64,000 nt of DNA from Verrucomicrobiota bacterium (GCA_003402705.1 QQNF01000001.1:1-64000), one strand, 5' to 3'; shown: positions 25,290-34,671, counted from the stretch's first letter. The notes: generated by a model from the letters alone, not told the origin. Program-made: numbers and translations.

Positions 25290-27209
25290 ATGTGCGGCAT
25301 CGCTGGCTTCCTCTCCTCCTCGCCTAACGCCTCCGGCGACCGTCTCGCCGCCGCCGGCAGGCGTCTCCAGCACCGCGGCCCGGACGATTCCGCCTTCCTC
25401 GCCGCCTCCCTAACCTCCTTCTCCATCTCCAGGGAACCGCCCCAACTCCCCTCCCACCTCGGCTTCGTCCACCGCCGTCTCTCCATCCTCGACCTCTCCG
25501 AACGCGGCCGCCAACCCATGGCCAGCCCCTCCAACCGCTCCGCCATCTGCTTCAATGGCGAAATCTACAACTACCGCGAACTCCGCACCGAACTCGAATC
25601 CCTCGGCTCAACCTTCCACACCGAATCCGATACCGAGGTCCTCCTCGCCATGCTCGACCGCTTCGGCCGCGCCGCCCTCCCGCGCCTCCGCGGCATGTTC
25701 GCCTTCGCCTACCTCAATCTCGACTCCCGCTCCCTCCTCCTCGCCCGCGACCCCTTCGGCATCAAACCCCTCTATCTCCTCCGCCACCAATCCCAGCTCG
25801 CCTTCGCCTCCGAAACCGCCGCCCTCCTCGACCTCCTCCCGGACGCCCCCACCTCTCTCGACCCCCAGCACGTCTACAACTTCCTCCGCTTCGGCACCGC
25901 CGACAACGGCCGCTCCTCCCTCTACCGCGAAATCTCCCAGCTCCCTCCCGCCCACTCCCTCGAGATCCCCCTCGACAACCCCGCCGTCGGCACCCCCGTT
26001 CCCTACTGGTCCGTCCAACTCAACGAACCCCGCCAGATCTCCCTCAAAGAAGCCGCCGCAGGCCTCCGCGACCGCTTCATCGACAGCGTCCGCCTCCACC
26101 TCCGCAGCGATGTCCCCGTCGGCGCCGCCCTCTCCGGCGGCGTCGATTCCTCCGCCATCGTCGCCTCCATGCGCGCCCTCGAACCGCACGCCGACATCCA
26201 CGCCTTCTGCTACGCCCCCGCTGGCTTCTCCCTCAACGAGGAACGCTGGGCACGCATCGCCGCCGATAAAGCCGGCGTCCACCTCCACACCGTCGACTTC
26301 TCCGCCTCCGAACTCGCTAGCGATCTCGATCAACTCCTCCTCACCCAGGGCGAACCCTTCGGCAGCACTAGCATCTACGCCCAGTACAGAATCTTCAAAG
26401 CCGCCCGCGCCGCCGGCGTCCCCGTCATGCTCGACGGCCAGGGCGGCGACGAAACCCTCGCAGGCTACCCGCTCTACTTCGCCGCCAGACTCGCAGGCAT
26501 GGCCCGCCGCCACGAATGGTCCCAGCTCCTCAACCTCTGGCGCAAACGCGCCACCAGCGGCGGCGGCCACATGAGCGCATGGTACCAGGCCGCCGGCCAC
26601 CTCCTCCCCGAATCCCTCGCCAACGCCGGCCGCCGTCTCGTCGGCAAGGAACTCATGCCAGCATGGCTCCAGCAATCCTACTTCCAAGACGCAAGGGTCC
26701 GCACCGGCCGCCTCGAATCCCCTCTCAACTCGTCCGGCGTCCGCGGGGTCCTCGCAGAAACCCTCACCCGCACCATCATCCCCCAGCTCCTCCACTTCGA
26801 AGACCGCAACTCCATGGCATGGTCCGTCGAAAGCCGCGTCCCCTTCCTCCACGTCGAATTCGTCGAATTCGCCCTCTCCCTCCCAGAACACCTCCTCCTC
26901 GGCGACGACGGCACCACCAAACTCGCCTTCCGCGAAGCCATGCGCGGGCTCGTCCCAGACCCCATCCTCGACCGCCGCGACAAAATCGGCTTCCACACCC
27001 CCCAGAACACCCAGCTCGCAGAAACCACCCCCTGGGTCCGCTCCATCCTCGACTCCATCCCGGAATCCGCCTCCCGCATCATCAACCCAGACGGTCTCCT
27101 CAGTCTCTGGAACCGCGTCTCCTCAGGCCAAGCCGGTCACGACCACTCCTTCTGGCGCGCCCTCTGCTTCATCCGCTGGCTCCAACTCCACCCAGCTGTC
27201 TCCCCCTGA
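25290..27209 (+). CDS. asnB: Glutamine-dependent amidotransferase, asparagine synthetase type
   Basis: A 639-residue protein with an N-terminal class II glutaminase domain (MCGIAGFLSS; nucleophile C2) and a C-terminal ATP pyrophosphatase domain with ALSGGVDSSAIVASM. In surface polysaccharide loci such enzymes often amidate uronic acids (WbpS type) rather than make asparagine. The WbpA/B/E/D genes upstream would provide a uronic acid, so that role fits here. The upstream gene ends 8 bp before it. A likely promoter follows it. Confidence 0.9.
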   Translation: MCGIAGFLSSSPNASGDRLAAAGRRLQHRGPDDSAFLAASLTSFSISREPPQLPSHLGFVHRRLSILDLSERGRQPMASPSNRSAICFNGEIYNYRELRTELESLGSTFHTESDTEVLLAMLDRFGRAALPRLRGMFAFAYLNLDSRSLLLARDPFGIKPLYLLRHQSQLAFASETAALLDLLPDAPTSLDPQHVYNFLRFGTADNGRSSLYREISQLPPAHSLEIPLDNPAVGTPVPYWSVQLNEPRQISLKEAAAGLRDRFIDSVRLHLRSDVPVGAALSGGVDSSAIVASMRALEPHADIHAFCYAPAGFSLNEERWARIAADKAGVHLHTVDFSASELASDLDQLLLTQGEPFGSTSIYAQYRIFKAARAAGVPVMLDGQGGDETLAGYPLYFAARLAGMARRHEWSQLLNLWRKRATSGGGHMSAWYQAAGHLLPESLANAGRRLVGKELMPAWLQQSYFQDARVRTGRLESPLNSSGVRGVLAETLTRTIIPQLLHFEDRNSMAWSVESRVPFLHVEFVEFALSLPEHLLLGDDGTTKLAFREAMRGLVPDPILDRRDKIGFHTPQNTQLAETTPWVRSILDSIPESASRIINPDGLLSLWNRVSSGQAGHDHSFWRALCFIRWLQLHPAVSP

Positions 27210-27222
27210 CCCGTTTTTGCAA

Positions 27223-27252
27223 TTGGACACCTCCCTCCCCTGAGGCTATTCT
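27223..27252 (+). promoter_or_regulatory. Candidate sigma-70-type promoter for the Wzy/ligase-like gene
   Basis: TTGGAC (27223-27228) and TATTCT (27247-27252) are separated by 18 bp and lie 43 bp upstream of the start codon at 27295. The 85-bp gap is the longest gene-free stretch in this part of the locus. Assigned by pattern only. Confidence 0.45.
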
Positions 27253-27294
27253 CTCCTCCGCCCGCGCCGTCTCAGCCACGTCGTCACCCCAACC

Positions 27295-28884
27295 ATGAAC
27301 GGCAACGCCATCAATAGCATCGCAGCCACCTTCGCTCTGCTCGCCGCATCGCTCTGGGTCGCCTTCGATATCTTCACCTCCGGCGGCAACGCCGTCGCCC
27401 GCTCCTACATGTACGTCATGGGAGCCAGCGGCATCTACGGCCTCCTCAGCCCACACCGCGCCTTCTACATCCTCCTCTTCCTCACCGCTTACCTCGACTA
27501 CTTCAAGCGGCTCATGATCTTCGACTCCGCGCTCAGCCGCATGGACCTCTACTTCGTCCTCGGCATCGCCCCCTGCACCCTCGTCGGCATCGCCGTCAGC
27601 GTCCTCTACCAGCATTTCATGGGCCGCTCAGAACCCAGACCCGGCCTCCTCCGGCTCATGTTCTTCACCTTCACCGGCGCCGCCGCTCTCCTCCTCGTCT
27701 CCATGACCGGCGCCAACAAGGGCTTCCGCAGCCTCGGCGACTCCGTCAACGCCGCCGTCTACCTCCTCCTCCTCTACACCGTCCCAGCTCTCTTCCGCAC
27801 CCCCGGCGACCTCAAAAAACTCCTCAAAATCTGCGTCGTCCTCTACGTCCCAGCCATCATCTACATGCTCGTCCACTTCTTCCGTGACGGCATCTTCGAC
27901 TGGGAAATGGACTACGTGAAGAGCGGCCTCACCGGCGAAATCCGCCAGCTCATGGAACGAAAATTCCGCCCCTTCGGCACCATGAACTCCGCCGCCAACG
28001 CCTCCACCGTCTTCGGCCTCATCCTCGCCCTCATCGTCTCAGGCATCTGGAAATACCGCTCCCTCCCCCCCTACGACCGCCAGACCAATCCCATCACCCG
28101 CTTCCTCCTCATCGTCCCCATCGGCCTCGCCATGTACGCCACCTTCAGCCGCATGGGCTGGATCTCCTGCGTCGTCTCCATCGTCGCCGTCTGGTTCTTC
28201 AAACGCCGCGCCCTCACCCTCCTCGGCTACGCCCTCGCCGTCACCGCCGCCGTCGCCACCGTCCTCGCCTCCCCTTACCTCCTCCGCTACAAAATCCTCA
28301 ACAGAATCAGCGAAGACCTCATCGACAATCAGGGCTCCGACGAATGGACCCAGACCGCCAACATCTCCACCCTCAACGACCGCCTCGAAGGCTTCAACGC
28401 CCTCGTCACCAACCCCAAAGTCTGGACCCCCCTCGGCCTCCGCTTCAGCCCCTACAACGAACAATCCGTCATCTCCCAGGTCCGCTCCCACGACCTCTTC
28501 ACCGACACGCTCCTCCGCTACGGATACCTCCCCATCCTCCTCGGCCTCGTCCTCGGCGGCATCCTCCTCGCACGTCTCCACCGCTTCATCTTCGACCAAC
28601 CCCCAGGCCTCTCCCGCGAAATGGCCGCCACCTGCCTCGCCGCCGCCCTAACCATCACCGCAGGCGGTCTCGTCAACGGCGCTCAGCTCTCCACCTACCC
28701 CGTCAACTTCTTCATCTGGCTCATGTTCAGCGTCGTCGCCTCCCTCATGATGCACGCCAGTGAACAGAAAGCCCTCGCCCCTCTCCCGGAAAAAGATTCC
28801 CCGCCCGCACCCTCATGGCGCGATGTCCAGAAAATCGCCGGCCGCAGACCCCAGCCTCCCCTCCCGGCCCCCGCCAGCGTCTGA
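27295..28884 (+). CDS. O-antigen polymerase/ligase-like membrane protein
   Basis: A 529-residue polytopic protein with about twelve hydrophobic segments and a large hydrophilic loop in the second half (around GSDEWTQTANISTLNDRLEG, then TDTLLRYGYLPILLG). This loop position and the pattern of membrane segments match the Wzy/WaaL family. A soluble C-terminal tail of about 60 residues is rich in Pro and Ala. It could polymerise repeat units or ligate the polymer to its anchor. Sequence does not separate the two. Confidence 0.8.
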   Translation: MNGNAINSIAATFALLAASLWVAFDIFTSGGNAVARSYMYVMGASGIYGLLSPHRAFYILLFLTAYLDYFKRLMIFDSALSRMDLYFVLGIAPCTLVGIAVSVLYQHFMGRSEPRPGLLRLMFFTFTGAAALLLVSMTGANKGFRSLGDSVNAAVYLLLLYTVPALFRTPGDLKKLLKICVVLYVPAIIYMLVHFFRDGIFDWEMDYVKSGLTGEIRQLMERKFRPFGTMNSAANASTVFGLILALIVSGIWKYRSLPPYDRQTNPITRFLLIVPIGLAMYATFSRMGWISCVVSIVAVWFFKRRALTLLGYALAVTAAVATVLASPYLLRYKILNRISEDLIDNQGSDEWTQTANISTLNDRLEGFNALVTNPKVWTPLGLRFSPYNEQSVISQVRSHDLFTDTLLRYGYLPILLGLVLGGILLARLHRFIFDQPPGLSREMAATCLAAALTITAGGLVNGAQLSTYPVNFFIWLMFSVVASLMMHASEQKALAPLPEKDSPPAPSWRDVQKIAGRRPQPPLPAPASV

Positions 28885-28908
28885 TCCCCTCCCGCGGCCC
28901 CTCCTCTC

Positions 28909-29205
28909 ATGGCCCCGCCTCTCCACCGCGCCGCCAAAGCTCTCCTCCGCTCCCTCGTCGCCATCGCCGGCACCAAGGTCACCGACCAGCGCACCGGCCT
29001 CCCCGCCGGTAAAGCCCTCTTCATCCCATGGCGCGGCAAACTCCTCGTCATCGGCCTCGAAAATGCCCGCGTCTCCCCAGCCTTCCTCCCCCAGCCACAC
29101 CTCACCTACTGGTGCCAGGACCTCGGTTTCTCCTCCCACCCAGAGCCGGACTTCCCCCATGAACCACCGGCTCACAGCCATCCTCTCCCACCTCCCAGCC
29201 CCTGA
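28909..29205 (+). CDS. Small hypothetical protein
   Basis: A 98-residue protein in the same C-ending codon style as its neighbours, which supports real coding. The visible sequence has a basic N-terminal stretch (LHRAAKALLRSLVA) and a middle FIPWRGKLLVIGLENA. The end is Pro/His-rich and overlaps the next gene by 47 bases, so the last 15 residues may be run-on. No domain recognised. Its place between a polymerase/ligase and a glycosyltransferase-like gene suggests a small locus-specific factor. Confidence 0.55.
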   Translation: MAPPLHRAAKALLRSLVAIAGTKVTDQRTGLPAGKALFIPWRGKLLVIGLENARVSPAFLPQPHLTYWCQDLGFSSHPEPDFPHEPPAHSHPLPPPSP

Positions 29206-29902
29206 TTCCGCACGCATCGCCGCCGCATGGCAGGCCTCCTGCCCGGACTCAGACTTCCTCCTCGTCTACGGCGGCTCTCAGGACCAGTTCAACGCCCTCG
29301 AATCCTCCCCAAAGGTCTTCGTCACCGACCCACGCCTCCGCACCCGCGACCACCAGCGCGAGCGCCAGTCCTACCAGGGGGTCTTCAGCGCCGTCAGCAC
29401 CTTCATCGCCCCCTTCCCACACTACAAGTTCATCCACTTCACCGAATTCGACTGCGTCCCCCTCCACCACAATCTCCCACTCTGGCTCGCCGACCGCCTC
29501 GAATCCGAAAACGCCGACGTCCTCGGCTGCCGTCTCTCCCGCATCGACGGCACCAACCACCCCCACTTCCTCTACCACGCCGCCGACCCAGCCTTCCGCT
29601 CCCTCATCCACCGCACCTCCTCTCGCCCCGACCCCTCCGTCGTCCTCTCCATGCTCGGCTGCATGTCCTTCTGGAAACGAAACGCCTTCGACGCCGTCGC
29701 CAACGTCCCAGACGCCTCCCCATTCTACCTCGAACTCGTCATCCCCACCCTCGCCCACCACCTCGGCTTTCGCGTCCGCAACCTCCCGGACCAATCCCCC
29801 TTCGTCAAACCCTCCGGCACCTTCAAAAACCTCTCCCTCCTCCAGCAATCCGGCGCCGTCATGGCACATCCAGTCAAAAATTTCCCCGCCCACACTCCGT
29901 AA
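29159..29902 (+). CDS. Putative glycosyltransferase-like protein
   Basis: A 247-residue protein. The sequence FLLVYGGSQDQFN near residue 35 and HFTEFDCVPLHHNLPLWLAD near residue 95 resemble the nucleotide-binding and acidic metal-binding parts of GT-A glycosyltransferases. GCMSFWKRNAFDAV in the middle is another glycosyltransferase-like segment. I cannot place it in a CAZy family. It overlaps the small gene before it and ends the close-packed part of the locus. A function in polysaccharide assembly is inferred from position. Confidence 0.6.
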   Translation: MNHRLTAILSHLPAPDSARIAAAWQASCPDSDFLLVYGGSQDQFNALESSPKVFVTDPRLRTRDHQRERQSYQGVFSAVSTFIAPFPHYKFIHFTEFDCVPLHHNLPLWLADRLESENADVLGCRLSRIDGTNHPHFLYHAADPAFRSLIHRTSSRPDPSVVLSMLGCMSFWKRNAFDAVANVPDASPFYLELVIPTLAHHLGFRVRNLPDQSPFVKPSGTFKNLSLLQQSGAVMAHPVKNFPAHTP

Positions 29903-29984
29903 CTCCCCCTTTTTAGTCTCCGGTTCATCACGGGAAACTCATCAACTCACGTCCACTCCGCCCTCTGCACCCTCCCGGCCCGCC

Positions 29985-30137
29985 GTGTTTCCCCCTGCCT
30001 TCAACAGCTTCAACGCAGAATCCATCACCGGCGGCACCGACATCCCACTCCGCGTCATCAGCGCCGTCCAGTATTCCATTGCGGCTGTCCGTGAATCCGC
30101 ATTAACCATCATTCACTTTTCGTCGTCACTCCAGTAA
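29985..30137 (+). CDS. Possible small ORF coupled to the FGGY kinase gene
   Basis: A 50-codon frame from GTG 29985 to TAA 30135-30137, with the stop overlapping the kinase start (TAATG). The encoded peptide begins MFPPAFNSFNAESITGG. The first half shows the C-ending codon style of nearby genes. No homology recognised. It may be a leader peptide, a gene remnant or chance. The rest of the 234-bp gap shows nothing else. Confidence 0.3.
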   Translation: MFPPAFNSFNAESITGGTDIPLRVISAVQYSIAAVRESALTIIHFSSSLQ

Positions 30138-31651
30138 TGATCCTCGTCCTCAACCTCGGGCTCAAAAGCTTGCGCGCCGTCGTTTTCGACGACCGCGGCC
30201 GCCGCATCCTCACCGCCTCCCGCACGCTTCACACGTTCGTCGACGGCGACCGCATCGAACAGGACCCCGCAGAATGGCGCCGCCTCTCCCTCGACGTCCT
30301 CGCAGAAGCCGCCGCCAACCCAACCGTCCGCTCCGCCCTCAAGGCCATCACCATCACCTCCTCCGCCGGCAACCTCATCTGCACCGCCCCAGACGGTTCC
30401 GCCCTCGGCCGCGCCATGCTCGCCTCCGACACCCGCGCCACCTCCGAAACCGCAGACCTCGCCTCCGACCCAGTATTCCTCCGCCACGCCACCTCCTCCG
30501 GCAGCCTCCGCCCGGAACCTTCCCTGACACTCCCCCGTCTCCTCTGGCTCCGCCACCACGACCCCACACGCTGGAACCAAAGCCGCTTCTTCCTCAGCAG
30601 CAACGCATGGCTCATCGCCCAACTCACCGGCATCACCATCACCGACCCACTCAACGCCGAAAAATCAGGCTTCCACTCCCCCTCCAACTCCTACCCCCCT
30701 GACCTCCTCGACCACCTCGGCATCCCCACGGAAAAACTCGCCCCCGTCGCCCCCATCCTCTCCACCGTCGGCCCTCTCCTCCCTGACATCGCCGCCGCCG
30801 CAGGCTTCCCCAACCGCCCCATCCCCGTCATCCTCACCTCCTACGACGCCATCTGCGGGGTCTTCGGCACCGCCGCCGCCGAACAAGGCATCGCCTGCGA
30901 CGTCTCCGACACCCTCACCTCCCTCCGCACCCTCTCCCCATCCCCTCCCACCAACCCACTCAACGGGCTCTCCTCCCAGCACATCCCCTCCACAGGCCTC
31001 CACATCGTCAGCGGCTCCCATAACCCCGCCAGCAGTCTCATCGAATGGGTCCGCCAGTCCTTCTACCACAACAACCCCGACGCCGACAACCTCATCGAAT
31101 CCGACGCCACCGCCGCAGGCCCAGGCGCAGACGGCCTCGTCTTCCTCCCCTGCCTCCCCGGCGAACGCGCCCCGCTCTGGGACCCCTCCGCCCGCGGCGT
31201 CTTCTTCGGCATCGACCGCCGCCACCGCCGCCGCGAATTGGTCCGCGCCATCATCGAAAGCACCGCCTGCACCATCGCATCCCTCCGCGATGCCCTCGAA
31301 CCCCTCACCGGCCCCATCCGCAAAATCCGCGCCACCGGCTCTCCCGCCAGTCTCCCGCTCGTCTCACAACTCAAAGCCGATATCCTCGGCGTCCCCATCG
31401 AAATCACCAACGAATCCGAAACCTCCGCCCTCGGCGCTTCCTTCCTCTGCCACCTCGCCACCGGCACCTTCTCCTCCCTCGCCGACGCCGCTCCCCTCAT
31501 CTCCATCCGCGAAACCCTCGAGCCTGACAAGTCTCTCGCCCCCTTCTACCGCGATCTCCTCTCCTTCCACCGCGACCTCTACTCCGCCTGCCACCCCCTC
31601 TTCTCAAGCCCCTCTCCCAACTGGCACCGTCCCGTAGCGACGACCTGTTAG
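30137..31651 (+). CDS. FGGY-family carbohydrate kinase
   Basis: A 504-residue sugar kinase. The N-terminal phosphate-binding loop region is LVLNLGLKSLRAVVFDDRGR, and GLVFLPCLPGERAPLWDPSA with ARGVFFGIDRRH is the strongly conserved mid-region of xylulokinase-type enzymes. The ATP-binding C-terminal part has IRATGSPASLPLVSQLKADI. Family members phosphorylate xylulose, glycerol, ribulose and related sugars; the substrate here cannot be named. It follows the polysaccharide locus on the same strand. Confidence 0.85.
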   Translation: MILVLNLGLKSLRAVVFDDRGRRILTASRTLHTFVDGDRIEQDPAEWRRLSLDVLAEAAANPTVRSALKAITITSSAGNLICTAPDGSALGRAMLASDTRATSETADLASDPVFLRHATSSGSLRPEPSLTLPRLLWLRHHDPTRWNQSRFFLSSNAWLIAQLTGITITDPLNAEKSGFHSPSNSYPPDLLDHLGIPTEKLAPVAPILSTVGPLLPDIAAAAGFPNRPIPVILTSYDAICGVFGTAAAEQGIACDVSDTLTSLRTLSPSPPTNPLNGLSSQHIPSTGLHIVSGSHNPASSLIEWVRQSFYHNNPDADNLIESDATAAGPGADGLVFLPCLPGERAPLWDPSARGVFFGIDRRHRRRELVRAIIESTACTIASLRDALEPLTGPIRKIRATGSPASLPLVSQLKADILGVPIEITNESETSALGASFLCHLATGTFSSLADAAPLISIRETLEPDKSLAPFYRDLLSFHRDLYSACHPLFSSPSPNWHRPVATTC

Positions 31652-31652
31652 T

Positions 31653-31835
31653 AGCCCCGGGTCTCGCAACGTCATGCCCGGGGCAACCATCCAAACATCC
31701 TCACAACCACATACGGGGTTGCACCCTCTCCAAACCCGCCGCTCCCCAGGCCGAAGGCCTGACGGAAATTAGCCGGTGGCGTCAGCCACCGGTCTAACAT
31801 AATAATGAATCACCGCCCCGGCAGGGGCGGCAGAT
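31653..31835. repeat. Cluster of GC-rich hairpin repeats after the FGGY kinase
   Basis: Several stem-loops stand in a row: gccccggg/cccggggc (31654-31685), aggcc-gaa-ggcct (31748-31760), ccggtgg/ccaccgg (31773-31792) and a cgccccgg/ggggcg pair (31813-31829). They resemble REP-like intergenic repeats found elsewhere in the window (34672 and 47721). The block separates two convergent genes, so it may also end transcription. Confidence 0.6.
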
Positions 31836-31840
31836 CCACC

Positions 31841-32404
31841 TCACTGACCCACACTGGAAGCCGGGGCACGCCAGAAGGTCACATCATACACCTTCGACGC
31901 AACCGTGCCCGTCCACGCCCTTCCCTCCTCTGCCTCGGGACTTGGATCGCATTTATACACCACCTGCATCCTGACATTCGACTCACCCTCGGCGATCCAG
32001 GGAAGCTCATCCCAACGCTCGTCAAAAGCGATCCGGAACACCGTCACCTCTCCTCCCTGGACCTCGTAGGTACTCGGAAAATTGCGGGTGAAATCCTGAT
32101 CCTTTCGCGTCAGCACCCGAACCCCATCTGCCGTGTGAAAACGAAAACTGATGTTCTGATACCCCCAGCTGTTCCAGAACTCGAAAAGCCGCTTCGGTTC
32201 CTTGCTCTTGTTCTTGAGCACCACGTAAAACGCCTGCGGGTTCGGTGAAACCGAAATCACCCGGGCATTGGGCACCAGAAACACCTCGAAATCATCCCCC
32301 TTCGCCTCACCCTTAGCCTCACTCTCAGGAAATCCTCCCGCCAAAAATCCTGCCCCGAATCCCAACACAAGTGTAACGAACGCAACGAGGAGATATCGCT
32401 TCAT
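31841..32404 (-). CDS. Hypothetical protein with N-terminal membrane anchor
   Basis: A 187-residue protein. Residues 4-24 are hydrophobic (YLLVAFVTLVLGFGAGFLAGG), giving an uncleaved signal or anchor. The rest is soluble, with YVVLKNKSKEPKRLFEFWNS and FRFHTADGVRVLTRKDQDF, reminiscent of beta-sandwich domains. No family recognised. It is convergent with the FGGY kinase and lies 124 bp downstream of the Mrr gene on the same strand. Its codon use is balanced. Confidence 0.75.
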   Translation of the reverse strand: MKRYLLVAFVTLVLGFGAGFLAGGFPESEAKGEAKGDDFEVFLVPNARVISVSPNPQAFYVVLKNKSKEPKRLFEFWNSWGYQNISFRFHTADGVRVLTRKDQDFTRNFPSTYEVQGGEVTVFRIAFDERWDELPWIAEGESNVRMQVVYKCDPSPEAEEGRAWTGTVASKVYDVTFWRAPASSVGQ

Positions 32405-32527
32405 GGAATTCTTAGTTCCGTGAATGGAGATGCGGGACCATTCCCCCTGAGCCCAGATTCACCGGTTCCACCATCTTCGCCACTCGGCATGACGGCTGGC
32501 ACCCGCTCGCTGGACCGTGTGTTCGAC

Positions 32528-33376
32528 TCATATTTTCTGGAACCATTCTCGGTGAACAGAAACTTCTTCCACCGTCCTTGCTCGCACCTCAATGCCCAAA
32601 CGCAAATCCTTCAGCATGATCACAAGCTCGTCACCATCAATCGTGTCCAGTGGGGGAGCTCCATCTCGCTGTGCTTCCAATCTAGCATCTCGCGTAAATG
32701 TGCCAGTAGTAATAAACAAACCTTTGTCCGCTCTCCCAACCATCGCTCCCCGAAAATCGCGAATCGCACCGGAAGATACGCTGTCACGATAGCGCTTACA
32801 CTGAAAAATCACATGGAACGAAAGTATGCCTCCGAGCTTTACAACGCCCTTGCCGTCTATGCCGCCATCGCCCGAACGACCAGTAACCTCGACTTGAATG
32901 AATCCGCTTTCGCGAAGTAATCTCTGACAGAGGCGTTCGAAAGCATCTGGTGTCATCTGCTTGAGCGCTTCGAGTGCCTCGTCCTGCCAGCGGAGGTCTT
33001 TAACCATTTCGGGCGTCTCTTGCTCCTCCTCTGCATCTGCAGCTCCCTCTCTTGCAATGCGGTCTTCCTGCTGAACAGTACGCGTGACATCTTCAGAAAC
33101 CACCCGCTCGGTTGCGATTCCCCGATCTGAAAGCGACCAAACTCCTCTATCTGAGTTGTCGAGAAGTCCGTATCTCTTTAAATATGTTCGGGCCCAAGCA
33201 AGGTTGTAGCTGAACTTAGTGCGATTGCCCTTATGGATCTGATTGATGTCGTCGTCCGAGAGCCCCAGAATGCGGGACACTGACTCCTCTAACTCGGGAA
33301 TTGATGCGGAGCCTCCCAACTCGCGCAGTGCTGCTAGCAAAGGATTAAAAAGCTCGTAATATTTTGGTGCAGCCAT
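32528..33376 (-). CDS. mrr: Mrr-type restriction endonuclease
   Basis: A 282-residue protein of the family's usual length. The N-terminal winged-helix domain (YELFNPLLAALRELGGSASI and SYNLAWARTYLKRYGLLDN) matches Mrr_N. The C-terminal nuclease core holds D-x(n)-QxK: GDGGIDGKG and FHVIFQCKRYRD. Type IV Mrr enzymes cut methylated DNA and defend against modified phage DNA. No methyltransferase gene is next to it. The balanced codon use and the small hypothetical neighbours mark this as an accessory island. Confidence 0.93.
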   Translation of the reverse strand: MAAPKYYELFNPLLAALRELGGSASIPELEESVSRILGLSDDDINQIHKGNRTKFSYNLAWARTYLKRYGLLDNSDRGVWSLSDRGIATERVVSEDVTRTVQQEDRIAREGAADAEEEQETPEMVKDLRWQDEALEALKQMTPDAFERLCQRLLRESGFIQVEVTGRSGDGGIDGKGVVKLGGILSFHVIFQCKRYRDSVSSGAIRDFRGAMVGRADKGLFITTGTFTRDARLEAQRDGAPPLDTIDGDELVIMLKDLRLGIEVRARTVEEVSVHREWFQKI

Positions 33377-33718
33377 GTTGGGGGGTGTTTATCATTTGAT
33401 TAATCCAGAACCACCACCAACCCCGCTCCCCCCTCGCAAATCCCGGCGTGGGGAATCCCCGCACCGGGCTCCTGAAAATGGCACGCGAGTCGAACAACGA
33501 CAGAAACAATCTGGTTCATGGTTGACAAGATCATGCACGATTGAGGGACCTTTGTCGAGCGGACCTTGGCGTTCGAGCCTCACTTCCCACCGGATCCATC
33601 CGGACTCCACCAACCCCTCTCCCCACGAGCCCTTCGCGCCTTCGCGCGAGACCCCTCTCTCGGAACCAGCCCTCTCCCCACACGCCCACCTTCCCGGCAT
33701 CCCCCCTCTCGTCTGCCT
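33377..33718. other. Gene-free stretch between mrr and a hypothetical gene
   Basis: About 340 bp with no convincing gene. A C/T-rich right half (Cys/Pro shadow frames) and a short mixed left part are present. A frame of 102 codons on the minus strand (33392-33700) has no coding character. Confidence 0.5.
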
Positions 33719-34129
33719 TCACGCGCCCAACGCACGCCTCAATGCAGCCACTCTATCGTCAGGAAAAATGCCGCCATCCATCTTCAGAATCACATGGTCC
33801 GCCCCATCCACGAAAATCTCCCCATCACAGAGCATCTGATCCGCCGAGCACGATTCCTCCCAGGCCTCCTGACTGAACAGGAAGCTCCATTCCCACCCCG
33901 GCCTGCTCGTCACAATGTGAGCAGACAACGGCACACCCTCAAGAATCGCCGCCGCCTCATCAAATGGCCAAAGCCTGACTCCCACTGCGTCTCCCGAACC
34001 ATTCCGCAGAACATCCAGGACTCCGATACACTCAGAAGCCGGAACCTTCACCAAACCCGGCTCCCAACCAACTGCGCCACCGATACTGAAAAGCGGCTTC
34101 GGCAGCAGCGCGATCCGGAGACAGTTCAT
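33719..34129 (-). CDS. Hypothetical protein
   Basis: A 136-residue protein from the ATG at 34129; the frame extends 18 codons further upstream. It reads MNCLRIALLPKPLFSIGG, then WEWSFLFSQEAWEES and DGEIFVDGADHVILKMDGGI near the end. Acidic, soluble, no domain recognised. The size and acidity would fit an immunity or antitoxin-like protein, but there is no partner next to it. Codon use is balanced. Confidence 0.55.
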   Translation of the reverse strand: MNCLRIALLPKPLFSIGGAVGWEPGLVKVPASECIGVLDVLRNGSGDAVGVRLWPFDEAAAILEGVPLSAHIVTSRPGWEWSFLFSQEAWEESCSADQMLCDGEIFVDGADHVILKMDGGIFPDDRVAALRRALGA

Positions 34130-34267
34130 GCTCGAATCCCCTCCTCGCGTGCTCCCGGACAGTGATGACAAGTTGTTCCGCATGATTTCACAACCGGATC
34201 GATAGCATCACCTCTCCAAATGCCAACCCCCATGCTGGCCCGCCCGCACCTTCATCGGCACCGCCGA

Positions 34268-34552
34268 TCATATCCGGGATACGGCATATCCCAACACCGC
34301 AAAGTAACCGATTCCCGCAATCATGAAGCCGCAGAGGACGGACCTCAGGTGGCCGGACCCAGGAATGGCAGGGCGGACAAGTCCAGCCATCCCTGCGGTC
34401 ACGCAAATGCATGCCAAGTACCAGATTCCGTCGCCAAACAGATCCGCAGAACGAGGTCCGCCAGTCGCCAGAAACACGAACACCGTCAGAGTAGTGAACG
34501 CAACCATAACAGTAATCACTACAGGTACCAGCTTTGACCTTGTCGTTCTCAT
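34268..34552 (-). CDS. Small membrane protein
   Basis: A 94-residue protein from ATG 34552 (a longer frame begins at 34603). It has three hydrophobic segments: VVITVMVAFTTLTVFVFLA, then YLACICVTAGMAGLV and FMIAGIGYFAVLGYAV. The shorter start puts positive charges (RTTRSK) just before the first segment, as expected for an inner membrane protein. No family recognised. Neighbours are hypothetical. Confidence 0.55.
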   Translation of the reverse strand: MRTTRSKLVPVVITVMVAFTTLTVFVFLATGGPRSADLFGDGIWYLACICVTAGMAGLVRPAIPGSGHLRSVLCGFMIAGIGYFAVLGYAVSRI

Positions 34553-34671
34553 AAATAGGAGGTTGATGACGTTTGAAAGTGTCTCTCGGAAGGCGAAGCG
34601 CAAGGCAGGACCGTCAACCTATCGGCTTCCCACTCGCAGACCCGGGCGCACCGAAATCCCGAAGGCTCCCC

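Noticed and set aside
25608-26996. Long minus-strand frame (462 codons) over asnB
   Set aside because: Gly/Glu/Val-rich composition expected from reading the complement of C-ending codons; asnB on the plus strand is clear.
33392-33700. 102-codon minus-strand frame next to mrr
   Set aside because: Composition is skewed and no domain is visible.
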